Shown here: one piece after another, positions 1 through 9,770 of the stretch
How the letters are laid out: each line of letters opens with the position of its first letter
Numbering within the stretch: position 1 is the stretch's first letter
Assembly (NCBI RefSeq): GCF_958298935.1
Contig: NC_084928.1
Coordinates: 17,329,501 to 17,393,500, forward strand
Direction: 5' to 3'
DNA: 64,000 bases
Origin: Phragmites australis
Lineage: Eukaryota > Streptophyta > Magnoliopsida > Poales > Poaceae
Position numbers and translations under genes: made by a program
The notes under the pieces: model-generated
The model's database searches: none
Told to the model about the DNA's origin: nothing
Seen by the model: only the letters and a program-made list of their open reading frames with translations

Positions 1-575
1 AGATGAAGCTTATTGGATAACAGTAAAGAATATCCTCAAGTACTTAGAAGAACTATGGATATGTTCCTATTCTATGGAGGTGAGGAGGAGCTTGTTGTAA
101 ATGGTTACATCGATGCTAGCTTCCAAACCGACAAGGATGATTCGAGATCGCAATCTGGTTTTGTGTTTTGCCTCAATGGAGGAGCAGTGAGTTGGAAGAG
201 TTCCAAGCAAGAAACGATGGCCGATTCCATGACGGAGGCCGATTATATCGCGGCTTCTGAAGTTGCAAAGAAGGCTCTTTGGATCAGAAAGTTTGTTCTA
301 AGTTAGGTGTGGTGCCTAGTGCTTCTAGACCAATGGATCTCTATTATGATAATAGTGGAGCTATTGTGCAAGCCAAAGAACCTAGGTCGCATAAGAAGTC
401 CAAGCACATACTGCGTCGCTATCACCTTATTCGAGAGATTTTAGATCAGGGTGACATGAAGATATGTAAGGTGCACACGGATTTGAATATTTTTGATCCG
501 TTGGCAAAGCCATTCCAGCGACCCAACCATGAGGCGCACACGAGAGCTGTGGCTATTAGATATTTACATGATTGA
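1..575 (+). pseudogene. Ty1/copia pol 3' end (RNase H), frameshifted
   Basis: This is the C-terminal end of a copia polyprotein, cut by the window edge. The first part, in one frame to about 306, carries the copia RNase H core: YIDASFQTDKDDSRSQSG, then SWKSSKQ and the TEADYIAASEVAKKALWIRKF block. The protein continues in another frame from about 290 to 572 with MDLYYDNSGAI and the conserved HKKSKHI segment, then reads LNIFDPLAKP before its stop. One indel near 290-300 explains the switch, so the gene is broken. RNase H degrades the RNA of the RNA:DNA hybrid during reverse transcription. The stop is followed within 30 bp by a purine-rich stretch and an LTR, as expected for a 3' pol end. The family call is firm; the sub-lineage is not resolved. 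Confidence 0.9.
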
Positions 576-1599
576 CTCTAGTGTAAATGGGAGATTGAAG
601 GTGATATGCCCTAAGGCAATCGTAGAGATTACATATATGTTCATATACTTCTGAATAATGTGTTATTCCAAGAATGACTATCATTTAGTTTGATTAGCAA
701 ATATGTGACTTGTTCATAAAACTCTTTGTTTATATCATTATGTTATTCTTAGTCGATTCCTGGTCGCATATCATTGTGATGATATGTAAGACCAGCACAT
801 GTATTTATCGATGATCATGTTTCATAGATTATAGGTGTAGAGATACCAGATCAATAATATATATATTTATGTTGGGGAACATAATGTTGGATAGACCCAC
901 CTTGAATTAGTGCTGGGGTTGTTATTATGATGTGCCATCAGTTGTTATCTCAAATAGTGTACCTGTAGGATCGATAGACTTGAGATCGTCATTGATTCTA
1001 GAATGTGTAGTGACATACTTTGAGGCTATCAAACGCTATTCCGTAACTGGGTAGTCATAAAGGTAGTTTTCGGTTTGTCATGAAATATGTCGTGGGGTGT
1101 GAGCGATCAAGATGGAATTTTCCTCTCCTTGATAACAAGAGAGATATCTCTGGCCCCTCGAGGTAGTTGGATTGAAAAAGTGCATGGCCATACCAATATT
1201 ATTAAAGAGTTAATCATGATGAACCCACTACTTGATCGAGTGAATTGTCAAGTTATCACAAGGGTGGCACGTATCTCTCCTTGAGCTTCACTGGTATCGT
1301 GAGGCAAAGGGATCGGTGCATGTGTATATCAAGGTTTAGTCGACATGATCTTTTGTGTATACTCGGGAGTCAACATGTCCTGCTAGGGACCGCTATTGAT
1401 TTTGGTTTGGAAAGGGTTTCCGACTCGTAGCCATTTTTGTACATGAACCAATGGGTCACACCCTTAATGGGTTGGAACAAAACATGCGAATTGGATTCGT
1501 ATATGGGTTTGATTGGATTGTGATCCATGAGGTGTTAGAGTCCTAAAGGGCTTCCAACGTAGGAGCTTATTAGCGAACTCTATATAAGGAGAGGCGTGG

Positions 1600-4342
1600 T
1601 GTCATGTCCCAAAAATGATAAGTCGTAATTAAGCATTGCTTAACCATTATCGCATGTGTTATCACCTGTGTTGTTACGTAATTGTCTGACAAGTTTAGTT
1701 CAAAGGTGTTTCAAACACCCTAGAGATGGTTTAGAGCTCCTTAGAAAAGCCCTAGATCCTTTGGAGAAGAAAGGGAAGGGAAAGCGGGAATACTTAGAAA
1801 GATTCAACACAAAACCTCTCTTGTGGTCTGATCGGGATCACCTGCGGTTTGACCACTAGGTGGCTACCACGTGGGCTTGCCATGTGTGCTTGTTGCGGTC
1901 TGACCAGCGCACTATGTGGTCCAACTGCCAGCACACATAAGCTCGACTTAAGGTGGTAGATTGCCTCTCTCACTCTCTCACTCTCATTTGCTCTCTCTTT
2001 CTCACTCTTTCCACCCAACACTAGAGGGGAGAGGGATTCCTTTGTCATCACGTTTGAGGGCCGGAGATCAGAGGAGGGGACTCTCACGAGCTCCTGAAGG
2101 ATTTCCCCAAGGGTCTCCCCCTCTTCTCCCTTGCTGGAGACCCGCCGTTCACCTCAAGCTCTACCACCACCCCGGGAGCCGATCCACAAATCGAAGCCTT
2201 CCCGAAGCTCACTGGAGCTCTCGCCAGTAACCCCACAAGGGTGCTTCTGGCAAGTCCTGGCAGTCTAACTGCCACTAGGACCGGTCTGACAGCCAGTTGG
2301 GACTGGAATGTCCGAAGTGAGGACTCTATATAGAGGTCAGACTGCCGCTAGGGCCGATATGATCGTTGGTGGGCGGTCTGACCGCCGGATCAACGTTGGT
2401 TTGACCGCCAGCCCCCAAAACTCTTGCTGGCCACCGATCTAACTGCCACCCTAGGGTCGGTCTGACCGCCAGCCACTGAAGGCTTTGTGCACTTTAATTT
2501 GGCTTATCCGAGGTTTCACGCTTTGAAGCCCTAGTCCCGTAGCGATCTTTTGCGAATGTTTTCGAGTCTTGACGCTCCACTATTAGTTGAGCATGCATTT
2601 TATGCATCCTTTTTGCATTATTCATTTATTTATACATTACACCCATGTTTCTTTTAGAGAGCGTCGATCCAACAGTTCAGGCAAGCGAGGGCGACACCAA
2701 GGCCCCCCACTTCTGTGAATTCTATGCGGGTAGCATCAAGTAGCCGATAGAGCAGCAATGCAAGCATCTAAGCATATTGAACCCTTGTATTGAATTGAAT
2801 GAAGTCAAAATTTGATAAATTATGCTTATGTATGTTTGCATGAGTAGCGAGTCGATGTCGGGCAAAAATGGGTAGAAATTAAGTTGTTTGCATATCCTCT
2901 ACCTTGAATTGTTGATTATCCTCATTCTTGTCACCTCAATAATATTATTGATGTCTAGCCTAAGAGTTGATCGACATGCTTAGAAATGCATAGGTCCTCG
3001 GTAGAAGTCGAATGACGGTGATGTCATTGTTCGCGAGCTTAGGGCTTACTACATGTTTCACACTATTGATTATGTTGTTGAGATGGTTGAGATGTGAGAG
3101 TGAGACGTGATCTGGGCGGTGTTAAGGGTGTCATCTGCCCTGAAGGAGGTTCCCGGTGTAGTTCGGGGAGAGCCCGGATACCGTAGACTGCCTTGCATTG
3201 GTTAAGCACCAACCGTTGGCCGCCTTTGGCTTTAGCACTTACCATACTCACCACATACTGATCTAATGGTAAGGTAAGCCGAATACTTCTGTAGTTGTGA
3301 TCATTTGGGCCTAAATATCGATGGTGTGAGTGGGCGGGCTTAGAGAGGTATGTTGTTTTCTCCAGGAGTAGTTCTAGATACCTGCGCGCCAAGCGATGCA
3401 TGTATCAAATGGTTGGGGCTTATTGGGAAAGGTTATCACGAGTACCCCCTTATTTGGACCTGTGTGGTCATGCAAGCCGAATGGTCCTCGTGTCATGTGG
3501 GTAAAAAAGTATCACCTGCAGGTTATAAAAATAGTTCGAACTGCCGCGCTCTCGGTCATGAGCATGTCTTCTTTCCATGCATACCATCGTAGAGTCACGA
3601 GTTGTGGTTTGTGGTTGGATATGTTGGTCATGGGGAAGATGGTTCATGTTACATACATGCTCATGATGGTTCCAGTTACATTTATGTGCAGTTGGTCATT
3701 GCAGGGTATAATGGTATTGTTGTTAGTTAAGTTTAGGTGCTCACACAAATATCTAGGTTGCTTAAGCATATTAATGTACTTAACCTTGATTTATTTTTCT
3801 TACTAATAGCTCAATGCATAATCCTTGGAGTCGAGCTATTTATATGTGCTCTATATGGATTAAGTCTTGCGAGTACCTTCGTACTCAGCTGCTCTACAGG
3901 TTTTGCAGCTAAGGAGGAAGCGGTGTTTGGCTACTTCACGCCTACCAAGGTGGTGGTGGGCATGAGTAGTGCATCCTACTCAGTTGGTGTGCTTTTGTGA
4001 TGGAGCCAAAGGGCATATGGCTCCATCCTCCTTTTGCCGTTTATAGCTTTAGCTTCCACTGCATAGTTTCTTTTGTTAGTTAGGAGTTGAGTAGGTTTTA
4101 GTCTCCTCCAACCTCTCTTTTGCTGTAAATTGTAATAACTTGGTAATGCTTAGAACTTGCAATATAATATTAATTACTTGCTCTTTCTTAAGCTGTGTTG
4201 TGATGCTATATGTTGTAAAGGCATGTGTTCCAATCTTTGGTACAAAACACATGCCGGGACTACCGGGATGATATTCTGGTTAATCATCGAGGTTGTGATT
4301 ATGAATAATGATCCTCCTAGTGATTTGGACGGTTCCCCCACA
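1600..4342 (+). mobile_element. Solo LTR of a Ty3/gypsy (Tekay/Del-like) element
   Basis: A 2743-bp unit begins TGTCATGTCC and ends GGTTCCCCCACA. It is flanked by the perfect 5-bp duplication CGTGG (1595-1599 and 4343-4347). Removing it rejoins the copia LTR without a gap. There is no gag or pol, no primer-binding site and no polypurine tract inside, so it is a solo LTR left by LTR-LTR recombination. Length and internal blocks (a GTGTGGTCATGCAAGCCGAA region, then CACCTGCAGG followed by ATAGTTCGAACTGCCGCGC) recall the long LTRs of Tekay/Del chromoviruses, which also suggests plus orientation. The element call is secure from the TSD; the lineage is inferred. Confidence 0.85.
1820..2480. repeat. 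Degenerate GGTCTGACCGCC repeat cluster in solo LTR
   Basis: Within the solo LTR the near-palindromic word GGTCTGACCGCC and variants (GGTTTGACC, GGTCAGACTGCC, GTCTAACTGCC) recur about a dozen times at irregular spacing, mostly between 2260 and 2480. The unit is roughly 30-50 bp and heavily decayed. The region is GC-rich relative to the rest of the LTR. A CT-rich run (about 1963-2010) lies in the same part. No coding function is seen; the short plus and minus ORFs here are chance. Confidence 0.6.
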
Positions 4343-4477
4343 CGTGGGGTGGGGCGTGGAGAGGTTGAGCCACTCCAAAACCCTAGCTGCAACTTTCCAC
4401 ACGATCTCCCAAAACCCTAGCCACGCGCAAGGTGCTAGCACATCGGCGCTCGGTGTTTCTGCCCGGTATGTATGGAT

Positions 4478-4852
4478 AAGGCTGCTGAAGATCTTTGAGA
4501 GGCAAGGGAGTTCGCTGATGTGGCCAATGCAGCCCGTGTGTCAGCCGAAGGTGATGTTGAGACCCTTCGGGCTGCGATGGGTGAGGTGCGGCGAGAGCTG
4601 AAGGAGGCTCGGGCATCAGAGGTGGCACTGCCAGCAGTTAGTTGCTCTTGTGTCAGATGTTGCCCGGATCACCTCCGATGCTATGAGCGGCCTTTGGGAC
4701 CATGTGTCCGCCACTACCCTCCAACTTGAAGGCGTCCGTTATGCCGCTCTTCTGGCTTCGATCTGCTGTGAAGGTCATGGTTAGGGCCGCGGAGACCTAC
4801 GCAAGGTCCAGCGCACGCGTGGCTACAGCGCTCCAGCGATTTTGCTAGGCAC
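4478..4852 (+). pseudogene. Convergent extra ORF of Tat-A (coiled-coil C-terminus)
   Basis: Plus-strand coding remnant opposite to pol. In one frame (to about 4670) it reads FADVANAARVSAEGDVETL and AMGEVRRELKEARASE, an alanine/glutamate-rich stretch with heptad-like spacing that suggests a coiled coil. It then shifts frame to VALVSDVARITSDAMSGLWD and ends ALQRFC-stop at about 4848. Tat elements of grasses often carry such an antisense ORF between integrase and the 3' LTR, and domain databases label related proteins 'putative gypsy type transposon'. Its role is unknown. Only the C-terminal end remains; the N-terminal part was lost where the copia LTR begins. The assignment rests on position and composition, not on a recognised catalytic motif. 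Confidence 0.55.
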
Positions 4853-5105
4853 AAATTTGATGTACAATGGTTAGCTGAATGCAAACTCTTTGTCTGTCAT
4901 GTATGAATAAACTTGCGTTTGTGTTAGCTTTGTTTTTTGGCGTTTATAATTTATCGTATTGACGCTTTGTTATCGTATCAACGCTTCGTCTGTGCCCTCT
5001 ATCCCAGCCCCTTCGCATTCCACGGCTATTAGCGGCTGCAGGGTGCGAGATCCGAGGGGTAGTGCGTTGCGTTAGGCGTGAGTAGGGAAGAACATATCGT
5101 TTAAT

Positions 5106-5612
5106 AATGTTTCAATGTGCGACACCTTGTAGTACGGAGGCTAGGCCTTCAAGATACCGAAGGGGTCAGTTGATTTTGGCACGGAGACTTTTAGTCTTGA
5201 CGGTGCCAGAGGATCCTTAGTTTGTATGAATCCTTTTTGGCATAGAGGCTAGGCCTTCCAGATGCCGGAGAAGTTATCCCTCCGCCACGTAGGTCAGCCA
5301 GGCCTTAAAAATGACGGAGGGTCTTATGCCTATCCGACACAGAGGCAATGCCTTCAAGATGCCAGAGTGGTCTTTGCCTCTCCGCCACATAGGTTAGCTA
5401 GACCTTAAATATGGCGGAGGGATATATGCCTATCTAGCACGGAGGCTAAACCTTCAAGATGCTGGAGCGGTCTTTGTCTCTCTACCATGTAGGTCAGTCA
5501 GGCCTTAAAGATGGCAAAGGGATACTTCTCCGGCATAGAGGCTCTACCTTCAAGATGCCAGAGGTTTTTACCTCTCCGGCACGGAGGCAATGTCTTCAAG
5601 GTGCTAGAGGGA
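5106..5612. repeat. Hairpin-forming tandem repeat array of Tat-A
   Basis: Two related units alternate with a combined period near 100 bp. Type 1 is GGCACGGAGGCTAGGCC then TTCAAGATGCCGGAG; type 2 is CCGCCACGTAGGTCAGCC then AGGCCTTAAAGATGGCGG. In each, the outer words (GGCA/TGCC, CCGCCA/TGGCGG) are inverted repeats, so each unit can fold into a short hairpin. The array sits between the 3' ends of the plus-strand ORF (ends about 4850) and the minus-strand integrase (ends about 5770). The same array lies at 62140-62600 in Tat-B. No coding function is apparent. Confidence 0.75.
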
Positions 5613-5764
5613 CTTTATAGGTTTTGTGTGAGGTTGTTTTGTGGGGTAACGGCTTTTTTTTTTTGGAGATAACACCTCTAGGTTTGGTGGCTATTTGTGG
5701 GTGTGTAACCCTATGGTTTTTTATTGTTCTGGATCTTTCGAGAGGATTGAGGCTGGGGTTGTCT

Positions 5765-7035
5765 ATACATAGTATTTGCGGAGGGTCTCCGTATTCCAGC
5801 TATGTCCGAGGGGGTTCCCCTTCTGTATCGGCTAGGCGGTAAGAGCCGGGCCTGTTATACCTGTGGACCAGGTATGGGCCCTCCCATTTGTTGCGCAGTT
5901 TTCCTAGAGCTAGGGCACGTCGAAGTACTAGGTCGCCGGGCTCGAAGCTTCTTGGCGCAACCATAGGATCGTACCAGGCCTTGGTTTTCTTGATGTAGTG
6001 ATCGAGATTCTGGACAGCATGGAGCTACGTGCCTTCGGTGAGATCGAGGGAGAGCTCTCTTTCTCCGGTAGTTTGTCGAAGTTGCACCCTGAGTGAGCAT
6101 CCCTTGATCTTGGTGGGGGTCATGGCCTCGTCATCATATAGGAGGCGGAAGGGGGTGAACTCAGTTGCTGGTGTGGCAATGGTGCGGAGGGACCATAAAC
6201 CTTAGGAAACTCTTTGACCCATAGGCCTCGAGCTAGGCCGATGAGTCGGCGATTTAAGCTGGCGAGGATGTTGCCGTTGGCCCGTTCGACGGCTTCGTTG
6301 GATTGAGGATGTCGAACTACGGTGAAGTATAATTCGATGCCGAGGTCGTCACAGAATTGTCTAAAAGGCCCAGAGTCGAATTGTGTGCCGTTATCGACCG
6401 TAAGCTGTCGTGGAACGCCGAAGTGGCAAATTATGTTCTTCCAGAAGAATTTCTTGACATTCTTTGATGTGATCACCATGAGGGGCTCAGCCTCGACCCA
6501 TTTGGAGAAGTATTCCAATCCTACCACCGCATACTAAAGGTTGCCTTTGGCACGAGGGAATGGTCCGATGAGGTCCATGCCCCAACGAGCCAGGGGCTAG
6601 ATGGGAGTGATTGGTTGTAGGGGAGCCGGAGGACGGTGGCTTCAGCGTCCCATCCAATAGCATCCTTGGCAGGTGTGAATGAGGTCTTCTGCATCGGACA
6701 TGATTATAGGCCAATGGGGCCCCTGGCGAAGTGCCTTGCAGGCTAGGGTGCGAGGCACCAAGACGGTAGCTTCAGCATCCCATCCAATAGCATCCTTGGT
6801 AGGTGCGAATGAGGTCTTCTGCATCGGACATGATTGTAGGCCAATGGGGCCCCTGGCGAAGTGCCTTGCAGGCTAGGGTGCGAGGCACCAAATGGTCGCT
6901 GCAAAGGCCTTCATGTATCTCCTGGAGGAGGTTGGCCCCTTCTTGTTTGGTAATGCAGCGAAGGAGGGGAGCGTAGACACCAGTCTTGTAAAGGTCGTCT
7001 TCTATGAGATGGTAGCCCCAGTCTGAATGCGGCAA
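5765..7035 (-). pseudogene. Tat-A integrase, decayed
   Basis: Integrase inserts retroelement cDNA into the host chromosome. In reading order the minus strand shows YHLIEDDLYKTGVYAPLLRC, then a degenerate zinc-binding region (EIHEGLCSDH with ALRQGPHWPTIMSDAEDL), then the catalytic core: GLEYFSKWVEAEPL, the second acidic site in VDNGTQFDS, and the third in AVERANGNIL. The C-terminal part (about 6050-5770) retains DLVLRRALALGKLRNKWEG-type sequence followed by a GPYLV block, interrupted by frameshifts. A 130-bp tandem duplication (6635-6893) disrupts the region between the zinc finger and the core. At least three reading frames are needed to cover the domain, so it is inactive. Tat-B retains the same domain at 62611-63927. 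Confidence 0.85.
6635..6893 (-). repeat. 130-bp tandem duplication inside Tat-A integrase
   Basis: The stretch starting GGTGGCTTCAGCGTCCC at 6635 is repeated from 6765 (GGTAGCTTCAGCATCCC), with the second copy ending about 6893 at GCGAGGCACCAA. The two copies differ at only a few bases. Tat-B has a single copy (about 63498-63625), so the duplication arose in the Tat-A lineage. Because 130 is not a multiple of three it also shifts the reading frame. Confidence 0.9.
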
Positions 7036-7335
7036 AGCGCGATTGGGTCTTTCGGCACTTTTGTTCCAGTGCGAAAGGATAAGAGGGGAGCTCTCTAGTC
7101 GGTGGTTTTGATGGGGAAGATGGTGGTGGCCGTCTCATTAAGGGCTTTAGCAGCTGGCTGGTGTAGAGTTTCGAGGAAGGAGCCCAATGGTGGGTCTTTG
7201 ACCGTGGTGGCAGCTTTTGCTAGGGCATCTCTCTGCCTGGCTTTTGGCCGTTCGCGGTATGCTCCATATTGATATTTCGTGGAAGTGTGCTTCGGCCTTG
7301 TGGATGGCTTCGAGGTATCATGACATGTCCGGATG

Positions 7336-8072
7336 TCAAACTTGGATGCTCTTGTCAACGTGGCCGACGATGATCTGGGAGTCGGTCCGAATGATGACTC
7401 TGGCTGCCCTCGATGCTCGGGCCTTCTGGAGGCCTAAGAGGATGGCTTCGTATTCAGCTATGTTGTTGGTCGTCTTGAAATCTTGGCTGCGTCTCGTCGC
7501 CTCCCGGTTGCGAAACATGTCTCCAAGTGGGTATGCGGTTGGGATGGGTAAGCGGTTGGGACAATGATATCGTAGGCGAGTAAGTAGTGCCTGAGCTTGC
7601 GTGAGGCCATCAGCTGGGCGTATGCTATCTTTTCAAGCTCGGTGTAGCATGTCTTGGCTCTGGCGAAGGCCTCCGAGACATAGTATACATCCCTTTGGGT
7701 AGAGCGACTGTCACTTTTCTCCTCCCTTACCAGGGCAGCGCTGACAGCAGAGGCAGAGACAGACAAGTATAAGAGCAGCCCTACGCCGGAGAGGGGCATC
7801 GTGAGTATTTCGAGGTGGGAAAGGTGGGCCTTGAGGGCCTCAAATGACACCTGGCACGCCGGAGTCCAGTTGAATGGTTCGGAGCTCATCAGTGTTTTGA
7901 AGAAGGGTAGGTTGTGCTTGGCAGATTTGGCGAGGAAGTGGCTGAGGGCTGCGAGGCGGCCGGCCAAGCGTTGTACTTCCTTTGGATTGGTGAGAGATGA
8001 CATTTCTGTGATGGCACAAATCTTGCCCAAATTGGCCTCGATGCCTCTTCGGGATACGATATATTCCAACAT
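7336..8072 (-). pseudogene. Tat-A RT thumb, RNase H and second RNase H domain
   Basis: From 8072 downward the frame reads LEYIVSRRGIEANLGKICAI (end of RT), VQRLAGRLAALSHFLAKSA (connection), then an RNase H region with FNWTPACQVSFEALK, LYLSVSASAVSAALVREE and YYVSEAFARAKTCYTELEKI. A different frame (7518-7336) carries NNIAEYEAILLGLQKARA and VIIRTDSQIIVGHV, the signature of a second, archaeal-type RNase H. Two RNase H domains in series are characteristic of Tat elements. The change of frame near 7510 marks an indel. RNase H removes the RNA template during cDNA synthesis. Confidence 0.85.
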
Positions 8073-8101
8073 CTTTCCAGCCTTAGCACCGAATACGCAC
8101 T

Positions 8102-8690
8102 CTATGGGTTCAGCCGCACACCTGCAGCCCGGAGGCTATCAAATGTTTCTTGTAGGTCGGCAACGTGGTTGGCTTCGAGCTGGCTTTTTACCACGATATT
8201 GTCTATGTAGGCTTTGACATTGCGGCCTAGTTGCTGCCGTAGTACCATGTGCACTAGGTGAGAGAAGGTGGCCCCAGCATTCCGAAGACTGAAGGGCATC
8301 CGAACGTAGCAGTATACCCAGAAGGGGGTAATGAAGCTGGTCTTTCTCTCATCCTTCATCACCATCCACACCTGGTGGTACCCTGAGTAGGCGTCTAGGA
8401 AAGTTAGCAACTCACAGCCGATGGTGGAATCAACTAGCTGGTCGATGCGAGGAAAGGGGTATGGATCCTGAGTGCATACTTTGTTCAGCGATGTGAAATC
8501 GATGCACATACGTGACTTTTTGCTGTGTTTCTTGACCAGGACGGTGTTGGAGAGTCAATCAGAGTGGATGACCTCTCGGATAACACCAGCCCTTAGTAGC
8601 TTCTAGACCTCCTCTTTTGCCTCTTCTGCCCGCTTTGGAGACAGCTTGCGAAGCCCCTGGCATACGGGCCTAGCCTTCGCGTTGATCGGA
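8102..8690 (-). pseudogene. Tat-A reverse transcriptase with altered catalytic motif
   Basis: The reading frame from 8509 to 8102 carries the RT palm: MCIDFTSLNKVCTQDPYPFP, RIDQLVDSTIGCELLTFLDA with YSGYHQV, TSFITPFWVYCYVRMPFSLR and NAGATF. The catalytic box reads YIDNIVV where active family members have Y-x-D-D, so the second aspartate is lost. Upstream (8510-8690) the expected N-terminal RT sequence is present but interrupted by stops. Downstream the frame shifts into the RNase H segment. The polymerase is therefore non-functional on two counts. Confidence 0.88.
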
Positions 8691-9172
8691 AGAGAGTGTT
8701 CGATAATGGAGCATTGACTCCCAAGAGATCCTACGGGGACCATGCGAAGGTGTCGAGGTTACCCTGTAGGACGGTCAAAAGCTGGGCTTTCTGCCCGGAT
8801 GTGAGGTCCGCCCCTATTTGGAAGGTCCGGTTGGGTTGTTCTGGATGTACGGGGACATCCCCCTCCGGTTGTAGCCATGGAGGGCAGCGGTGCCTGGGAT
8901 GCGCCAACGGGGGGGGGGGGGGGGGTCCTCGGAGCCCTCCTAGGTCACGGCGTGGATGTGGCGGCCGGGGAGCAGAGCAGGGTGCCCCTACTCGATGCGC
9001 CTAGTGCCATGGATGGTTATTAGCCTAGGGGGTCCGGGCATCTTCAAGCAGAGTAATTATGATAGGGTGAAGCTCTGAATCCGTTCAGAGTTTCTCGTCC
9101 CAGAATGGCGTTGTAGGCGTAGGGCGTGTGCTGTGGGGCCCTCGCCGAAGATGATCGAGAATTCTATCTGGC
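8691..9172 (-). other. Degraded RT/protease spacer of Tat-A with poly-G tract
   Basis: This stretch joins the RT and protease modules on the minus strand and has no usable reading frame. It contains 17 consecutive G residues at 8909-8925, next to other G-rich words. I see no promoter or RNA gene. Confidence 0.5.
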
Positions 9173-9484
9173 CTAAGGCGTCGAGGGGGCCCCCATTGAA
9201 TCCTTGGAGGGGTCTCTGACCTGGTGAGAGTTGGCTTCATGGGATTTGGAGCTGGTCGAAGGCATGTATGAAGAAGAGGTCAGCCGAGCTGCCTCGTCGA
9301 TCAGTATTCTCCGGACCTCAACTTCAGCGATGTTGGTTGAGATGACTAGGGCATCAGAGTGGGGAAATTTCACCCCTTTCGAATCGTCAATGGTGAATGT
9401 CACGGGGGCGTCGGCCCATTCAGGGGCCTGCCGATGGATGCTGGTTGCTCCATGTGGTGCACCCCGCGTGCATAGTCTCGCCAC
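9173..9484 (-). pseudogene. Tat-A retropepsin-like protease, frameshifted at active site
   Basis: The frame reads APVTFTIDDSKGVKFPHSDA and LVISTNIAEVEVRRILIDEA, the conserved approach to the aspartic protease active site. Family members have D-G-G/S-S-A-D here; this copy leaves the frame right at the aspartate. The shifted frame continues GSSADLFFIHAFDQL, so a small deletion sits within the active-site codons (about 9295-9300). The enzyme would cleave the gag-pol polyprotein; this copy cannot. Confidence 0.8.
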
Positions 9485-9770
9485 TGCTGTTTCGAAGTGT
9501 AGTCGAATCTCCCTCCGTCGGTTATAGCGAGGATGATCTATCTACCACGCGTCCCTTTGTCGTTGTACTGCACTGTGGATGATTGGGGCGGAGAAGGTAA
9601 GGCCAGCTACGGAGGGTTCTGTAAGGGCAGATGATCGACCCGCCGGCTAGCCGGTGGCTTGCGATCTTCGGATCGCTCCTTGGTGACCCCCTCAGTCAAG
9701 GTGAAGGCTGCCTGCCTCCCGAGGTAATCTTCTCGGAAGGTGGTGAGTGTCCTGATAGATGCGCTGGTCC

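Larger units (their letters stand above)
602..4478 (+). mobile_element. Copia LTR, interrupted by a solo LTR and 3' truncated
   Basis: The LTR of the preceding copia element starts at TGATATGCCC just after the purine-rich tract AATGGGAGATTGAAGG (586-601). It runs to 1599, resumes at 4348 after an inserted solo LTR, and is recognisable to about 4478, where Tat-A sequence begins. A TATA-like box (CTATATAAGG, about 1580-1589) lies just before the insertion and continues with GAGGCGTGG. The downstream piece (4348-4478) is rich in AAAACCCTAG words, typical of copia LTR leader sequence. The 3' end of the LTR is missing. Apart from these signals no gene is seen at 602-1599. Confidence 0.75.

Noticed and set aside
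3396..4000. Plus-strand ORFs of 136 and 87 residues
   Set aside because: They lie inside a solo LTR and show no similarity to element proteins or known domains.
4520..4729. Independent small host gene with coiled coil
   Set aside because: Its position and the shared downstream sequence with Tat-B show it belongs to the Tat element.
5106..5612. tRNA or snoRNA cluster suggested by repeated hairpins
   Set aside because: Stems are short, there are no A/B boxes or C/D boxes, and the units degrade as a tandem repeat inside a retroelement.
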